Assembly: GCA_905235705.1 (NCBI GenBank)
Contig: CAJOML010000005.1
Location: 1 to 35,181, forward strand
Origin: an uncultured Bacilli bacterium
Lineage (GTDB): Bacteria; Bacillota_I; Bacilli_A; RFN20; CAG-826
Direction of reading: 5' to 3'
Length of the DNA: 35,181 bases
The notes below the pieces were generated by a model. That model was given only the letters and a program-made list of their open reading frames with translations, was not told where the DNA came from and did no database searches. The position numbers and the translations under genes are program-made. Below are positions 33,003 through 35,181 of the stretch, one piece after another. How positions within the stretch are numbered: the first letter of the stretch is position 1; every line of letters starts with the position of its first letter.

Positions 33003-34231
33003 TAGGCCGAAACACCTCCTGTCGTATCTAAGCTGGTGATCATGGATAAGATCGGGCTATAAATGGCGACGAATAAGACCGCAATCGCCACACCCAAAAG
33101 CAACATGATCGCCGGCTGAATAATCGTTGTGATTAAATTTAACGAGGCCTCTGCCTGAGCATCGAAATAAGGGCTGGTCTTAATCATAATTTTATCGACC
33201 TCGCCAGTTTTTTCGCCGACCGTGATCATTTGAATCAAAATCGGAGAGACATTCATTTCGGCCGATAAAGCGGCAGAAAGGGACATGCCCATCTTAACGT
33301 CTTTAACGACACGGTCGAATTGCTTGGAAAGATATTTGTTGTTGATGGTACGTTTCATCGCCTCTAAAGCCGACATCGTATCGGCACCGCTAGAAAGGAG
33401 AAGACCAAGGGCACGGCAGAAACGGCTGGTGAAGATAGCCATATTGATTTTCTTAAACACCGGCAAGGTCACTTTCAACTTGTCGTAAAATTCGCGAACC
33501 GATGGCAAGAAACGGAGTAAGAACATAATGGCGATAAAGGCCACTAGGAAGGCGAGGACATACATGCCATAGTCTCGGAAAAACTCCGACATATGGAAAA
33601 TCGCCATTGTAAGGGCAGGCATCTCAATATCCATCCTTGAGAAAGCGCCGATAAATTGAGGAATGACGAAGACCATCATGACGACCAAAACGCCAACTAA
33701 TAGGATGACTAGAATGATCGGGTAGGCAAGAGCCCCGCGGACTTTCTTCTTCGTCCTTTCTTCCATCTCATAATAATCGGCAACGGTGATCAAGACGCGG
33801 TCAAGACAGCCAGCCGATTCGCCAATGTAGACCATCGAGGAGAAGAAAGGCGGGAAAACCTTGGGGTGCTTAGCCATTGCATCCGAAAGCAAAGAACCGG
33901 TTTTAAGGTCTTCAGAGACTTTACGTAAAGTCGATTTTAATTTCGCCGAATAGCCTTGTTCAATGGCGATATCAATGGCTTCGACAACGGAGATACCAGC
34001 TGAGATCATGACTGAAAATTGATTGCAAAACTGGCTTAATTCTGAAATTTTTACTTTCCCAGAGACGGAAAAGAAGGTAGATAATTCAGCGGAACTCGGC
34101 TGCCTAACAGAGGTAACGTAATACCCTGCCTTTAATAGCATCTCCTTCATTTCGGTTTCGCTATTGGCAACGAAATTCCCTTTAATCTTCTTCCCATTTT
34201 TATCGGTTGCGGTATAACGGAATTTTTTCAT
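33002..34231 (-). CDS. Type II secretion/type IV pilus inner-membrane platform protein (GspF/PilC)
   Basis: The 409-residue product is the membrane platform that couples the PilB-type ATPase to the growing filament. It holds two copies of the T2SSF domain (about 65-190 and 270-395), shown by the repeated patterns AIDIAIEQGYSAKLKSTL and SALEAMKRTINNKYLSKQ. Both repeats carry MISAGIS/LLSSGAD-like starts and GE(S/K) phrases (IGESAGCLDRVL and VGEKTGEVDKIM). Membrane helices lie at about 165-190, 215-235 and 375-400. The N-terminus (FRYTATDKNGKKIKGNFVA) is typical of the family. It overlaps the prepilin peptidase gene by four bases (ATGA) and the ATPase gene by one base, so the three proteins should be made together. 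Confidence 0.93.
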   Translation of the reverse strand: MKKFRYTATDKNGKKIKGNFVANSETEMKEMLLKAGYYVTSVRQPSSAELSTFFSVSGKVKISELSQFCNQFSVMISAGISVVEAIDIAIEQGYSAKLKSTLRKVSEDLKTGSLLSDAMAKHPKVFPPFFSSMVYIGESAGCLDRVLITVADYYEMEERTKKKVRGALAYPIILVILLVGVLVVMMVFVIPQFIGAFSRMDIEMPALTMAIFHMSEFFRDYGMYVLAFLVAFIAIMFLLRFLPSVREFYDKLKVTLPVFKKINMAIFTSRFCRALGLLLSSGADTMSALEAMKRTINNKYLSKQFDRVVKDVKMGMSLSAALSAEMNVSPILIQMITVGEKTGEVDKIMIKTSPYFDAQAEASLNLITTIIQPAIMLLLGVAIAVLFVAIYSPILSMITSLDTTGGVSA

Positions 34232-35046
34232 GCGGCAACCCCCATTAATCCAAGATACCAGTTAACGACGAAATCGCCGACAAACAAGGCAACAAGAATT
34301 CCCCCGACAAGCAAAACGGCAAAGGGATATTCTCTTCCTTTTTCTTTTTTGACCTTCGAATAAATAAGCAAGGCGATCCCGCCAACAACGCAAGAGATGA
34401 TTAAGGCAAAAATCATTTTGTAACCGCCAAGGATTAACCCGGCCACGGCGACTAATTCCACATCGCCAAAACCAATGCCATCGCGTTTTTTGATTAGTCG
34501 GAACACCCAATTCACGATCATAAATAACGCGCCAGCTCCAACAAAGCCAAGTACCTTGAGCAAGATGCTATTAAAGGAAACGTCATCAAGTAATAAGACT
34601 AAGCCACAAATGAGGAGGATACCTTGGAACAAATCGGGGATTTCCATTGAATCTAAATCGCAGAAGAAAATGCATAGCAATGTGCTGCAGGCAATGCAGG
34701 AAACGATGAATCTAAGCCAATTTAGAGGATTTGACGGAAAGATAAACGAGGTGAAGGCCATCAAGCAGCCAAACCAAAGCACCATATTGGTGAATTCAAC
34801 CAAGGGGTAGCGAATGGAAATCTTATCATGGCAATGACGGCATTTTCCTCTAAGGATGATGTAAGAAAGGATAGGGATGTTGTCATACCACTTGATTCTT
34901 TCCCCGCATTTTGGACAATGGGAAGGCGGTTTGGCGAGGGACATGCCATTAGGAATGCGGTAAATGACAACATTAAGAAAACTGCCAACGACTAGGCCTA
35001 AGATAATGGTTAATACGATGGTAAATATGCGAATTACTTCTTCCAT
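34228..35046 (-). CDS. Prepilin peptidase (PilD/GspO type)
   Basis: This 272-residue membrane aspartyl protease cuts and usually methylates prepilin leaders. It has the N-terminal GSFLNVVIYRIP (21-32), the four-cysteine zinc motif C44-xx-C47 and C69-xx-C72 of bifunctional enzymes, FFCDLDSMEIPD (127-138) with the first catalytic Asp, and GIGFGDVEL (191-199) with the second (Asp195). About seven or eight membrane helices are visible. It ends with TGA four bases into the PilC-like gene. GAGAGGATAAGC precedes the start. Its place in the same operon as PilB and PilC implies pilin substrates encoded further upstream, beyond the window edge. Confidence 0.93.
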   Translation of the reverse strand: MEEVIRIFTIVLTIILGLVVGSFLNVVIYRIPNGMSLAKPPSHCPKCGERIKWYDNIPILSYIILRGKCRHCHDKISIRYPLVEFTNMVLWFGCLMAFTSFIFPSNPLNWLRFIVSCIACSTLLCIFFCDLDSMEIPDLFQGILLICGLVLLLDDVSFNSILLKVLGFVGAGALFMIVNWVFRLIKKRDGIGFGDVELVAVAGLILGGYKMIFALIISCVVGGIALLIYSKVKKEKGREYPFAVLLVGGILVALFVGDFVVNWYLGLMGVAA

Positions 35047-35048
35047 GC

Positions 35049-35181
35049 TTATCCTCTCTGCACAAGTACGATGCCACCTAAATAAGAATCACCGTCAACA
35101 ACGGTAATGTAGAATGACGAAGTTTGATAGGCCAGGGTTTTACCGTTCTCAAAATCATAGATTGAATAGAAAACCATATTG
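35049..35181 (-). CDS. Partial gene upstream of the prepilin peptidase (C-terminal end only)
   Basis: Only about the last 43 residues are in the window, ending at a TAA two bases before the prepilin peptidase ATG. The visible end includes FENGKTLAYQTSSFYITVV and YLGGIVLVQRG, a beta-rich stretch with no membrane helix. Position suggests a minor pilin or another pilus-assembly component, but the fragment is too short to name. Confidence 0.65.
   Translation of the reverse strand, partial: NMVFYSIYDFENGKTLAYQTSSFYITVVDGDSYLGGIVLVQRG

Noticed and set aside
1-35181. TGA read as tryptophan (Mycoplasma code), tRNA/rRNA genes, CRISPR array
   Set aside because: TGA ends genes at 7491 and 34228 in ATGA overlaps and tryptophans use TGG; no cloverleaf, rRNA-like or regularly spaced repeat segment was seen.

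Overview
The window reads as chromosomal DNA of a low-to-mid GC bacterium of the Bacillota/Mycoplasmatota type. This is inferred from strong AGGAGG ribosome sites, dense short-gap operons, AddA/AddB, YfhO, CvpA-like, Sfp-type and WYL proteins, and serine-rich lipoproteins. TGA is used as a stop (for example at 7491-7493 and 34228-34230), so the code is standard. No rRNA, tRNA or CRISPR array was seen, and no gene-free stretch exceeds about 300 bases.

Layout. (1) 1-460: a broken transposase remnant and a terminator. (2) 458-4404, minus strand: hypB, a 970-residue iron-sulfur flavoprotein and hypA, behind a good promoter; hypA is frameshifted by a 13-bp tandem duplication. (3) 4485-5072: a phosphopantetheinyl transferase with its own promoter. 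(4) 5115-19312, minus strand: 16 tightly packed genes with gaps of 1-18 bases or small overlaps, probably one operon. (5) 19463-23394, plus strand: a WYL-domain regulator divergent from that operon, then a YfhO-like membrane protein. (6) 23386-30598, minus strand: an esterase and addB-addA. (7) 30709-35181, minus strand: a lipoprotein with its own promoter and terminator, and type IV pilus/type II secretion genes (a partial gene, prepilin peptidase, PilC, PilB).

The most notable region is the 14-kb operon. Its promoter-proximal half encodes a CvpA-like membrane protein, a 46-residue microprotein, and two successive pairs of a charged coiled-coil protein plus a Vps4-type AAA ATPase with an N-terminal MIT-like helical domain. 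An SPFH-domain protein and another helical protein follow. The first coiled-coil protein has the helix layout of ESCRT-III (Snf7/CHMP) proteins and ends in a peptide with MIM1 spacing, the signal that MIT domains bind in eukaryotic and archaeal ESCRT systems. The second ends in a partial version of that motif. I read this as a bacterial ESCRT-III/Vps4-like membrane-remodelling system.

The distal half encodes envelope proteins: an Ig-like-repeat protein, a lipoprotein, two FtsX-like permeases with an ABC ATPase, a zinc-ribbon S1C-type protease and a membrane protein. The layout suggests one envelope-stress, defence or membrane-remodelling machine spanning cytoplasm to surface, possibly controlled by the divergent WYL regulator. 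The homology and the role are inferred from sequence patterns and have not been tested.
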